The translations under genes and the position numbers were made by a program. DNA of 64,000 nt from positions 62,001-126,000 of the forward strand of contig NZ_NNBK01000021.1 in assembly GCF_002803075.1 (NCBI RefSeq), given 5' to 3'. Positions within the stretch are counted from its first letter, which is position 1. Each line of letters starts with the position of its first letter. Below the pieces are notes generated by a model. The model was not told the DNA's origin. It worked only from the letters and a program-made list of their open reading frames with translations, and did not search any database. The DNA comes from Streptomyces sp. CB01373 (lineage in GTDB: Bacteria > Actinomycetota > Actinomycetes > Streptomycetales > Streptomycetaceae). Shown here piece by piece: positions 56,819 through 64,000 of this stretch.

Positions 56819-58345
56819 GTGATCGTTGTTACGGTGCACCGCGTGTCTGACTCCTCACGCGATACCGTCGAAGGCGCCGGCTGGACGGGCGCCGAACCCG
56901 GCTCCTACCGGCAGTTACTGCCCGCCAGGGTGCGGAAGTTGTCCTGGCTCGACCCACGTGTCCTGTGGGCCGCCCGCAACGGGGTGGTCGCCTCCTGGTT
57001 CGGGGACCCCACCGGCCGTACCCGGTCCCGGTGGGTGGCGCAGCGTGCGGCGGCCGGCGCCCCGGCGGACAAGGTGATACGACGGCCGGAGGGCGACGAC
57101 TTCTCCTTCCTGGTCATCGGGGACACCGGCGCGGGCGACGACTCTCAGTACGCCGTCGTACCCGGCCTGCTGAAGGCCGGTCAGGGCACGGCGTTCGCCG
57201 TGATCGCCAGTGACGTGATCTACCCGGTCGGGAGCACCGACGACTACGGCACCAAGTTCTTCCGCCCGTACCAGGACTATCCGGCCCCGATCTACGCGAT
57301 ACCGGGGAACCACGACTGGTACGAGGACCTCGGCGGATTCATGCGCGTCTTCTGCGACGACGCACCGCCGCTGCCGCCCGAGCCGGAACCCCGGCCGCCG
57401 GGCCGCGCCTGGTGGCGTGCGCTGCTGTGGCACCGGCCGCGCCCGGTGGACGAGCAAAGCCTCACCGAGGCAAGGAAGTTGCGGTCGCACCCGGGTCAAC
57501 AGGCCGACCAGCCGGGCCCGTACTGGGCGATCGACGCGGGTCCGCTACGGATCGTCGGCATCGACACCGGTCTGCTCGGCACGATCGACGCCGAACAGGG
57601 CGCCTGGCTGCGGGAGGTGTCGCGGGGGCCCCGCCCGAAGATCCTCCTCACCGGATCACCGCTGTACGTGGACGGCGAGCACCATCCCTGCCCCATCGAC
57701 GGCGGCGGCACCGTCGACGACATCGTGCGCGACCCGGCCCACCGCTATGTGGCCGCGATCGGCGGCGACATCCACAACTACCAGCGCTACCCGGTCGACG
57801 TGGACGGCCGCACCCTGCAGTACGTCGTCTCCGGCGGCGGGGGCGCGTTCATGCACGCCACCCACACCATCCCGCGCGTCTCGGTGGCGAACGTCACCGA
57901 GTCCGGCTTCCGCTGCTATCCGCTGCGCGGCGACTCCCTGGCCTTCTACAGCAAGGTGTACGCCCGCCGGCTGCGGCTGCGCCGCCTCCTCACGCTCAGC
58001 GAGGCCGAGGCGATGGCCGTCGTCGCCGAACGGCTCGGCGTCCCGTCCGTCCGCGCCGGGGGCGAGCCCGTACGGGTCACCCGGCGCGTCCGCCTGGTGG
58101 CGAGCCTGCTCGGTGCCGGGCGCCGCCCGGAGCGCCGGGCCCGCTTCCGCCTTCCGGTGCGCAAGCTCTACGCCCAGCTGTTCTCGCCGGGTTCGGCCAC
58201 GTTCAGCCCGCCGTTCTTCAAGTCGTTCCTGCGGCTCGACGTCACCGGGGAGGCGGTCCGGCTGCGCTGCTTCGCGGCGACCGGCGGACGGGCCCAGGAG
58301 ATCGACCCGCCCGTCGAGGACGAGGTCGTCATCCCCCTGAACTGA
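56819..58345 (+). CDS. Calcineurin-like metallophosphoesterase
   Basis: A protein of up to 508 residues. The phosphoesterase core is FSFLVIGDTGAGDD (metal ligands), SDVIYPVGSTDDYG, IYAIPGNHDWYEDLGGF, ILLTGSPLYVD, and AAIGGDIHNYQRYPVDVDG. Between the third and later blocks is a proline-rich insertion with EPEPRPPG at about residues 185-200. The start is uncertain: GTG at 56819 or 56843 (VSDSSRD), neither with a clear Shine-Dalgarno. The C-terminal 130 residues are a basic alpha/beta extension (RRLLTLSEAEAMAVVAERLG). Substrate unknown; no export signal, so it acts in the cytoplasm. Confidence 0.85.
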   Translation: MIVVTVHRVSDSSRDTVEGAGWTGAEPGSYRQLLPARVRKLSWLDPRVLWAARNGVVASWFGDPTGRTRSRWVAQRAAAGAPADKVIRRPEGDDFSFLVIGDTGAGDDSQYAVVPGLLKAGQGTAFAVIASDVIYPVGSTDDYGTKFFRPYQDYPAPIYAIPGNHDWYEDLGGFMRVFCDDAPPLPPEPEPRPPGRAWWRALLWHRPRPVDEQSLTEARKLRSHPGQQADQPGPYWAIDAGPLRIVGIDTGLLGTIDAEQGAWLREVSRGPRPKILLTGSPLYVDGEHHPCPIDGGGTVDDIVRDPAHRYVAAIGGDIHNYQRYPVDVDGRTLQYVVSGGGGAFMHATHTIPRVSVANVTESGFRCYPLRGDSLAFYSKVYARRLRLRRLLTLSEAEAMAVVAERLGVPSVRAGGEPVRVTRRVRLVASLLGAGRRPERRARFRLPVRKLYAQLFSPGSATFSPPFFKSFLRLDVTGEAVRLRCFAATGGRAQEIDPPVEDEVVIPLN

Positions 58346-58391
58346 CCGGAGCCGCGCCGGCCGCGCGCGGGCCGGTCACCGGCGGGCCGCG

Positions 58392-59363
58392 TCACCAGCG
58401 GCCCGGCTCGCTGCCGGTGACCGGCTCGGACGGTATGCCGTCCACTCCGACCGGTACGTCACCGGCGAGCATCACCCGGTGCATGATCCGTGGGTGGCCG
58501 AGGTGGGCGCTGTCGCCTGGCGCAAGATGGATGGTGGCCCGGTTGTCCCAGAAGGCCACGCTGCCCGGCTCCCAGCGGAACCGGACCGTGTACTCGGGCC
58601 GGACCGCCTGCTCGAGCAGCATCTCCAGGATCGCCGCGCTCTCCGCCCGGGAGAGTCCCTCGATCTGCTCGACGTAGTAGCCGTTGACGAACAGCACCCG
58701 CTCACCGGTCTCGGGGTGGACGCGTACCAGCGGGTGCACGGTGGCGATCTGATGGCCCATCAAATGCCGGACGTACGCGTCGTCCCCGGGCCGCGGCTGG
58801 TAGCCGACCCCGAGCCGGTGCTCGGCACGCAGCCCGTCGACGAAGGCGCGCACCGGCGCCGACAGCCCGGCGTACGCGGCGGCCAGGTTGGCCCAGGTGG
58901 TGTCGCCGCCGTACGGCGGTACGGTCTCGGCGCGCAGGATCGTCGCGGCCGGCGGGTCGACGCGGGCGCCGTGGTCGCAGTGCCAGCCGCGCAGCAGCGT
59001 GTGCCGGCGCCGCCGAAGCCACTCGTCGTGGTCCATGCCGAACCGCCCGCCCAGCTCCAGCCGGTCCGCGGTGGTCTCCACCTCGGACACGTCGGACGGT
59101 GAGGCGCCGCCGCGCCGCCGCAGGACCACCGGCTCACCGAAGCGGCGGGCGAGGGCCACGTGGGAGGCGTGGTCCAGCCGCTGCCCGCGGAAGAACACCA
59201 CCTTCCAGCGGAGGACCGCCTCGCGGATCTCCGCGGCCACGGTGTCGTCGAACTCCCCGGCCAGATCCACTCCGATGATCTCGGCCCCGATGTACCCGGC
59301 GACGGGCCTGACCTCGATCCCGCCGGTCCGCCGCCCGCCCGCTGTGCCCGTGTCCGTCGTCAT
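58392..59363 (-). CDS. TauD/TfdA-family Fe(II)/2-oxoglutarate dioxygenase
   Basis: A 323-residue protein. N-terminal features typical of TauD: IEVRPVAGYIGAEIIGVDL, RWKVVFFRGQRLDHASHVALARRFGEPV. The metal site is GWHCDHGARVDPP (HxD) with the distal His in PRIMHRVML, and the 2-oxoglutarate-binding Arg in the same block. Known substrates include taurine and 2,4-D-like carboxylates; this member is unassigned. It converges on the metallophosphoesterase gene (hairpin CCGGCC/GGCCGG at 58357-58375). ATG 59363 lacks a strong Shine-Dalgarno. Confidence 0.9.
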   Translation of the reverse strand: MTTDTGTAGGRRTGGIEVRPVAGYIGAEIIGVDLAGEFDDTVAAEIREAVLRWKVVFFRGQRLDHASHVALARRFGEPVVLRRRGGASPSDVSEVETTADRLELGGRFGMDHDEWLRRRRHTLLRGWHCDHGARVDPPAATILRAETVPPYGGDTTWANLAAAYAGLSAPVRAFVDGLRAEHRLGVGYQPRPGDDAYVRHLMGHQIATVHPLVRVHPETGERVLFVNGYYVEQIEGLSRAESAAILEMLLEQAVRPEYTVRFRWEPGSVAFWDNRATIHLAPGDSAHLGHPRIMHRVMLAGDVPVGVDGIPSEPVTGSEPGRW

Positions 59364-59550
59364 CCCCGCGCTCCGAAATGGTCGTCGTAACGGTCTGCGC
59401 CGATCGTGTCAGCGTTTCTGGTCCCCGGCGACAGGGCCTCCCCTCCCCCGTCTGCGGCGGGCCCGCCCACAGGCTGCCGCCGGGGACCCTTTCAGGGGAA
59501 AGTGCCGGGCGGCGCGCGTGGCGGCGGGCCGGTTCGTCGACATCTCTGCC

Positions 59551-60537
59551 GTGACCCTGCCGCTGATCCCGCCCATGCTCGCCACGCCCGGTTCGCTCCC
59601 GCCGGCCGCCCAGGACGCGCGGTGGGCGTACGAGACGAAGCAGGACGGCCAGCGCGTGGTGGCCTATCTGCCCGGTGACGGCGGGCTTCTGCTGCGGGCG
59701 CGTTCCGGCGAGGACATCACCGCCGCCTACCCCGAACTGCGGCCCCTCGGCCGGGTGCTCGGCGCCACACCGGCGATCCTGGACGGAGAGGTGCTGGCGC
59801 TGGACGAGCAGGGCCGGGCGAGCTTCCAGCTGCTCCAGGGGCGCATGGGGCTGGCGCACGCCCCCGGCCGGGCCGCGCGCCGGGCCGCACGGATCCCGGT
59901 CCACCTCGTCCTGTTCGACGTGATGAACCTGGGCGCGCACCCGCTGCTCGCCCTCCCCTACCTACGGCGCCGTGAGCGGTTGGAAGGCCTCGGCCTGACG
60001 GGTCCCTACTGGTCGACGCCCTCGGCGGTCGTCGGCCACGGCGCCGAGGCCCTGGCCGCCACCCGCGAGCACGGCCTTGAGGGCCTGGTCTGCAAGCGGC
60101 TGGACTCGGTGTACGAGCCGGGGGTGCGCTCCCGGGCCTGGATCAAGATCCGCAACATGCGCAGTGAGGACGTCCTGGTGGGCGGCTGGCTGCCCGGCAA
60201 GGGGCGGCTGACGGGTCTGCCGGGCGCCGTTCTGATGGGCCGGTTCGCGGGCGGGCGGCTGCGCTACGTCGGCAGTGTGGGCACCGGCTGGAGCGAGGCG
60301 GAGCGGTCCGAGCTCGCCGCGCTGCTGGCGGCCCTGGCGACCGATGTGTGCCCCTTCGACCCCGTACCGGCGGCACGCGGGGCGCACTGGGTGCTGCCGC
60401 GCCTGGTCGGCGAGGTCCGCTACAGCGTGCGCACCCGGGCGGGGATGCTGCGCCAGCCCTCCTGGCTGCGGCTGCGCACCGACCTCACACCGGAGGAGGC
60501 CGCGGTGGTGGACCCGCCCGAAGATCGGGACATGTGA
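59551..60537 (+). CDS. ATP-dependent DNA ligase (LigC-like)
   Basis: A 328-residue ligase. Motif I is AYETKQDGQRVVAYL with the adenylated Lys, motif III is LVLFDVMNLG, motif IV EGLVCKRLDSVYEPG and motif V AWIKIRNMRSEDVLVGG; an OB-fold C-terminal domain follows (YVGSVGTGWSEAERSEL). This fits the ATP-dependent single-strand ligases that Streptomyces carry beside the NAD-dependent LigA, used in repair. GTG 59551 begins VTLPLIPPMLATP. The start follows a weak GGTTCGTCGACATC sequence. It is 76 bases upstream of the hemC-like gene, same strand. Confidence 0.92.
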   Translation: MTLPLIPPMLATPGSLPPAAQDARWAYETKQDGQRVVAYLPGDGGLLLRARSGEDITAAYPELRPLGRVLGATPAILDGEVLALDEQGRASFQLLQGRMGLAHAPGRAARRAARIPVHLVLFDVMNLGAHPLLALPYLRRRERLEGLGLTGPYWSTPSAVVGHGAEALAATREHGLEGLVCKRLDSVYEPGVRSRAWIKIRNMRSEDVLVGGWLPGKGRLTGLPGAVLMGRFAGGRLRYVGSVGTGWSEAERSELAALLAALATDVCPFDPVPAARGAHWVLPRLVGEVRYSVRTRAGMLRQPSWLRLRTDLTPEEAAVVDPPEDRDM

Positions 60538-60613
60538 CGGCACGTCAACTTCCGTACTCCGGAATGTCCTGAACCGCACGGAGCCGCCCGCACCGAGGTC
60601 TAGGGTGTCCCGC

Positions 60614-61549
60614 ATGTCCGTCCCCGAGCTGATCCGTATCGTCTCCCGTGACTCCCCCATGGCGCTCGCGCAGGTGGACCGCGTCCGCGCCGAACTGGCC
60701 GCCGCGCACCCCGGTGTGCGCACCGAGGTGGTCCCGGTGCGCACCACCGGCGACAAGTGGCTGGGCGATCTGTCCGCGGTCGAGGGCAAGGGCGCCTTCA
60801 CCAAGGAGGTCGACGCCGCGCTGCTGGCCGGCGAGGCGGACCTCGCGGTGCACTGCCTGAAGGACGTGCCTGCCGACCGGCCCCTGCCGGCCGGCACGAC
60901 GTTCGCCGCGTTCCTGAAGCGGGACGACGTCCGCGACGCCCTCGTCCACCCGGGCGGGCTCACCCTGGACCGGCTTCCGGCCGGCACCCGCGTGGGCACG
61001 TCCGCGGTGCGCCGTGTCGCCCAGCTCGCGGCGACCCACCCGCACCTCCGGTGCGTGCCTTTCCGCGGCAACGCCAACCGGCGGCTGCAGAAGCTGGCCG
61101 CGGGCGAGGCGGACGCGCTCCTGCTCGCCGCGTCCGGCCTGGAGCGCATCGGGCGCGCGGACGTCATCAGCGAGGTGCTGTCCCCGGAAGCGATGATGCC
61201 GCCGATCGGCGCGGGCATCCTCGCCCTGCAGTGCCGGGAGGGCGACGGCGAACTCATCGAGGCGGTCGGGCCGCTCGGCGACCCCGGCACCCATCGCGCG
61301 GCCACCGCGGAACGCATGTTCCTGCATGTTCTCCAGGGGCACTGCAACAGCCCGATCGCCGGGTACGCGCACGTCGACCGGGGTGGGGAACTCTCGCTGC
61401 GGGCCTGTGTGTTCACTCCCGACGGCAAGATCCGGCTGAACGCCCACGAGTGGGCGGGCCGGCTGGACGCGGCCACCCTCGGCACGTCGGTCGCCGTCGC
61501 CCTGCTCCGCCAGGGCGCCCGGGAGATCATCGACGGGATCCCGCACTGA
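60614..61549 (+). CDS. Hydroxymethylbilane synthase-like protein (HemC paralogue)
   Basis: A 311-residue HemC-family enzyme, which joins four porphobilinogens to hydroxymethylbilane. Retained: GTSAVRRVAQL (substrate-binding Arg pair), HCLKDVPA with the catalytic Asp, and the cofactor Cys in LQGHCNSPIAG. Variations from the canonical enzyme: FRGNANRRLQKL in place of RGNVDTRL and GHC in place of GGC. No other haem-pathway gene is adjacent, so it is likely a second copy beside the main hemC of hemACD clusters. ATG 60614 follows a weak Shine-Dalgarno. Confidence 0.88.
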   Translation: MSVPELIRIVSRDSPMALAQVDRVRAELAAAHPGVRTEVVPVRTTGDKWLGDLSAVEGKGAFTKEVDAALLAGEADLAVHCLKDVPADRPLPAGTTFAAFLKRDDVRDALVHPGGLTLDRLPAGTRVGTSAVRRVAQLAATHPHLRCVPFRGNANRRLQKLAAGEADALLLAASGLERIGRADVISEVLSPEAMMPPIGAGILALQCREGDGELIEAVGPLGDPGTHRAATAERMFLHVLQGHCNSPIAGYAHVDRGGELSLRACVFTPDGKIRLNAHEWAGRLDAATLGTSVAVALLRQGAREIIDGIPH

Positions 61550-61673
61550 GGACGCGGGGCCGGCGCGGTACGGCGCGGACCCGGCGGGGCACGACGAAGG
61601 GGCTCCGGGGATACGGCGGGGCAGCGGAGTGCGGCCCGGCGGAGATCTCCGAGGGTACGGCGAGGGCGGCGGG

Positions 61674-62225
61674 TCAGCCCGCGGTGCCCGGTCCTGCCTG
61701 GTCGCGCAGGAAGCTGCTGATCTGGTGGGCCAGCCCGCCCTGCCCGGCGGCCGCGTGCGTGCCGGTTCCGGCATACTCCTCGTGCCCGTCCACGCAGCCG
61801 GTCCACAGCGCGCGGGAGGTCCACTCCTCGTCGACTCGCAGCTGGATCTGCGCGTCGATCTGGGACAGGGCCGCCTCCGGCCCCGCCGCGTACAGCACCG
61901 CGGTGACCCGGCGCAGCGGATAGACGTCGTAGCCCTCGATGAACTGCGAGTTGCGCCAGTCGACGAACGCGCCCTCGCCGTCGGGGCCGAGCCGCACGTC
62001 GATCTGCCCGTCCTCCAGGTGGACGCCGAAACGCCGCGTGCCGCGGTTCTCCACGGTGACGCGGAGGCGGAAGTACGTCAGCCCCTCGGCGGCGTCGTCG
62101 CGCCCGCGCGGCGGCTCGGACCGCTCCAGTCGGTGGACGCGGACTCGCAGACCGGCATGCTCCTCGTACTCCTGCCAGTCACCGACCACGTTCGGCTCGT
62201 ACACATTGCACCTCTCGACTTCCAA
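61674..62225 (-). CDS. Hypothetical beta-rich protein
   Basis: A 183-residue protein, mainly beta strands (LRVRVHRLERSEPPRG, LTYFRLRVTVENRGTRRFGVHLEDGQIDVRLGPDGEGAFVDWR, YDVYPLRRVTAVLYAAG), resembling a single-domain immunoglobulin-like or DUF4352-type fold. No signal peptide, so it appears cytosolic. It has a hydrophilic Gly-rich C-terminus (LAHQISSFLRDQAGPGTAG). No function is assigned. It is convergent with the hemC-like gene and downstream of the ABC operon by 193 bases. Confidence 0.7.
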   Translation of the reverse strand: MEVERCNVYEPNVVGDWQEYEEHAGLRVRVHRLERSEPPRGRDDAAEGLTYFRLRVTVENRGTRRFGVHLEDGQIDVRLGPDGEGAFVDWRNSQFIEGYDVYPLRRVTAVLYAAGPEAALSQIDAQIQLRVDEEWTSRALWTGCVDGHEEYAGTGTHAAAGQGGLAHQISSFLRDQAGPGTAG

Positions 62226-62418
62226 GAGCTGCTTCCTATCCGCGCGCTCAGCGCACTGTCAAATGTGCGGAATGCGCCGTGGCCGGGGAATTCACCGTCT
62301 TTGATCGCTGATCAAGCCGTGGGCAGCGGGAATTCGCCGACGGGCCGCCGGGGTGGTCCGCCGGGCGTGCCGCACATCACTTCGACGGGCGGCACCGTGG
62401 GCGGTCCGCCGGGCGCCG

Positions 62419-63279
62419 TCAGCGGGCCAGCCGGCCGAGCAGGGCGGAGGCCGCGGCGATGCCGAGCGCGGCGGCCACCACGAGGACGGCGAAGTCGGCG
62501 GCCAGGTGCGCAGGAGTGCCGAGCAGCAGCCCGCGCAGGGCGTCGACCTGGTAGCTCAGCGGGTTGACCTTGCTGACGGCCTGGAGCCAGCCGGGCATGA
62601 CGGCGACCGGGTACAGGGCGTTGGAGCCGAAGAACAGCGGCATCGTGATCGCCTGCCCGATGCCCATCAGCCGGTCGCGGCTGAGCACGATGCCGGCGAT
62701 GGTCATCGACAGGCAGGCGAAGAACGCCGAGCCGAGGACGACGGCCGCGGCGACACCGAGCAGCCGCAGCGGGTTCCAGGTCAGCCCCACGCCGAGCAGG
62801 GCGGCGATGACGATCACGACGATCGCCTGGATCAGCGCCTTCACCCCGGCGGCGAACGCCTTGCCGGTGACCAGGGCGGAGCGCGGGGTCGGAGTGACCA
62901 GGAGCTTGTTGAGGACTCCCGCGTCGCGCTCCCAGATGATCTGGATGCCGTAGAAGATCGCGATGAACATGGCGGACTGGGCGATGATGCCAGGGGCCAT
63001 GAAGTCGATGTACGGGATGCCGCCCGTGGGGATCGCCCGGATGCGGGTGAAGGTCTGACCGAAGATCAGCAGCCACAGGGCGGGCTGCACCGCGCGCGTG
63101 TAGAGCTCGGTGCGGTCGTGGCGGAGCTTCTGGAGTTCCACCGCGCACATGGCGACGACCCGGGCGGGCAGCAGCCGCCAGCCGGCGCGGGGTTGCGGCG
63201 GCCGCAGCAACAGGCCGATGTCGTCGGCGCGGACGGCGTCAGCCGACGCGGTGCGCGGTGCGGCGGGTGCTTCGGACAT
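62419..63279 (-). CDS. ABC-2-type transporter permease (DrrB type)
   Basis: A 286-residue membrane protein with six membrane segments (PALWLLIFGQTFTRI, GIIAQSAMFIAIFYGI, ALIQAIVVIVIAALLGVGL, LLGVAAAVVLGSAFFACLSM, ITMPLFFGSNALYPVAVMPG, FAVLVVAAALGIAAASALLG). The signature LSYQVDALRGLLLG near the end is typical of DrrB-like permeases of drug exporters. ATG 63279 (MSEAPAA) overlaps the upstream ATPase gene by 41 bases. The pair likely exports a hydrophobic compound. Confidence 0.92.
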   Translation of the reverse strand: MSEAPAAPRTASADAVRADDIGLLLRPPQPRAGWRLLPARVVAMCAVELQKLRHDRTELYTRAVQPALWLLIFGQTFTRIRAIPTGGIPYIDFMAPGIIAQSAMFIAIFYGIQIIWERDAGVLNKLLVTPTPRSALVTGKAFAAGVKALIQAIVVIVIAALLGVGLTWNPLRLLGVAAAVVLGSAFFACLSMTIAGIVLSRDRLMGIGQAITMPLFFGSNALYPVAVMPGWLQAVSKVNPLSYQVDALRGLLLGTPAHLAADFAVLVVAAALGIAAASALLGRLAR

Positions 63280-64000
63280 CGCGGAAGTCTCCTGAGGTGT
63301 CGTCGAGGCCGCTGCCGGCCACGTCGCGGAAGACGTCCTCCAGCGTGGGCAGCGGATCCGTGGCCGGGGCGCCCTGGGCACGGCGGCGCTCACCGAGCCC
63401 TTCGCGCAGCTCGGCCGGGGTGCCGAGGGCCCGGATGCGGCCGCGGTGCATCAGGGCGACCCGGTCGCAGTACATGTCGGCCTCGTCCATGTAGTGGGTG
63501 GTCACCAGGACCGTCATGCCGGTGGCGGCGCGGACGGCGCCGATGTGCTCCCACACCCCGGTGCGGGCGATCGGGTCGAGCCCGATCGTCGGCTCGTCGA
63601 GGATCAGCAGGCGGGGTGAGCTGACCAGGGCCTGGGCGAGTTCGAGGCGGCGGACCATGCCGCCGGAGTAGGTGTTCGCCAGGCGGTCGGCGGCGTCGGC
63701 CAGACCGACCGCGCCCAGCGCCTGGGCGACCCGGTCGGCGCGTTCGCGGCGCGGGACGTCGAAGACGCGGGCGAACAGGGTCACGTTCTCCCGGCCGGTG
63801 AGGGCGGCGTCGGCGGACAGCTGCTGCGGGACGTAGCCCAGCATGCGGCGCACCGGCATGCGCTCGGCGGCGGCGTCGTGGCCGAAGACGCGGACCATGC
63901 CGGAGGGGACCGGCAGGAGGGTGGTGATGCAGCGGATCGCCGTGGTCTTCCCGGCGCCGTTGGGGCCGAGCAGCCCGAACACCTCGCCGGGACGCACGGA
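63239..64000 (-). CDS. ABC transporter ATP-binding protein (DrrA type), 5' part missing
   Basis: At least 253 residues are visible; the gene runs off the window. Walker A is LLGPNGAGKTTAIRC, the Q-loop is YVPQQLSADAALTGREN, the signature is NTYSGGMVRRLELAQAL, Walker B is LLILDEPTIGLDP and the H-loop is TTHYMDEAD. The C-terminal TLEDVFRDVAGS is a DrrA-type tail. It energises the adjacent permease. Its stop lies 41 bases inside the permease gene. The true start is upstream of base 64000. Confidence 0.93.
   Translation of the reverse strand, partial: SVRPGEVFGLLGPNGAGKTTAIRCITTLLPVPSGMVRVFGHDAAAERMPVRRMLGYVPQQLSADAALTGRENVTLFARVFDVPRRERADRVAQALGAVGLADAADRLANTYSGGMVRRLELAQALVSSPRLLILDEPTIGLDPIARTGVWEHIGAVRAATGMTVLVTTHYMDEADMYCDRVALMHRGRIRALGTPAELREGLGERRRAQGAPATDPLPTLEDVFRDVAGSGLDDTSGDFRDVRSTRRTAHRVG

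Overview
The window is high-GC DNA (mostly above 70% G+C, with strong G/C bias at third codon positions) from an actinomycete, almost certainly a Streptomyces. The evidence is a chaplin, a WhiB-family protein, an ATPase/DUF397/XRE triad of the AbaA/BldB/WhiJ type, SpoIIE-type phosphatases with a STAS partner, a SigB/SigF-like sigma factor, an isorenieratene-type carotenoid locus and an ATP-grasp RiPP (graspetide) pair. It reads as chromosome: no phage or plasmid backbone, no rRNA, no CRISPR array, and one tRNA gene.

Region by region. 1-5.2 kb is a selenocysteine island: the 3' end of a formate dehydrogenase alpha subunit, selD, selC (tRNA-Sec) and selB-selA, with the last codons of selB lying antisense to selC. 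5.3-10 kb holds an SRPBCC protein, an AI-2E-type membrane protein, a SRAP/HMCES-type peptidase and an OmpR/histidine-kinase pair. 10.1-12.4 kb is a ydaO (c-di-AMP) riboswitch in front of a repeat-rich NlpC/P60 hydrolase. 12.5-23 kb carries stress and signalling genes (SAM methyltransferase, two SpoIIE phosphatases, STAS protein, hemerythrin, DoxX) and exported proteins. 23-28.8 kb has two DHA2-type drug exporters, one behind a MarR regulator and one behind a duplicated start site, then CsbD and CHAD proteins. 29-36.9 kb is the sigma factor followed by the carotenoid locus: crtU-crtY on one strand and crtI-crtB-Rieske protein on the other. 37-42.7 kb has a MITE-like palindrome, a DMT-type transporter, a ferredoxin reductase behind an iron box, a chaplin and two proteins of unknown function.

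42.8-48.2 kb contains the graspetide precursor and its ATP-grasp ligase, a DUF5133 protein, a WhiB-like regulator and the ATPase/DUF397/XRE triad. 48.2-55.4 kb is mostly regulators and enzymes (second SAM methyltransferase, Gfo/Idh oxidoreductase, Lrp, SnoaL-like, truncated DUF4037 gene, PucR regulator, YciO-type protein). 55.4-64 kb has a GH64 glucanase under a perfect LacI-type operator, a metallophosphoesterase, a TauD-type dioxygenase, an ATP-dependent DNA ligase, an orphan HemC-like protein and an ABC-2 exporter cut by the window edge.

Several sets work together. SelA, SelB, SelC and SelD supply selenocysteine, presumably for the formate dehydrogenase. CrtI, CrtB, CrtY and CrtU are most of an aromatic carotenoid route, but no crtE is present here. 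TgmA and TgmB make a modified peptide. The phosphatases, STAS protein, RsbW-like ATPase and SigB-like factor are parts of a partner-switching network. Start codons were chosen by Shine-Dalgarno spacing and conserved N-termini; family assignments come from motif recognition, without database searches.
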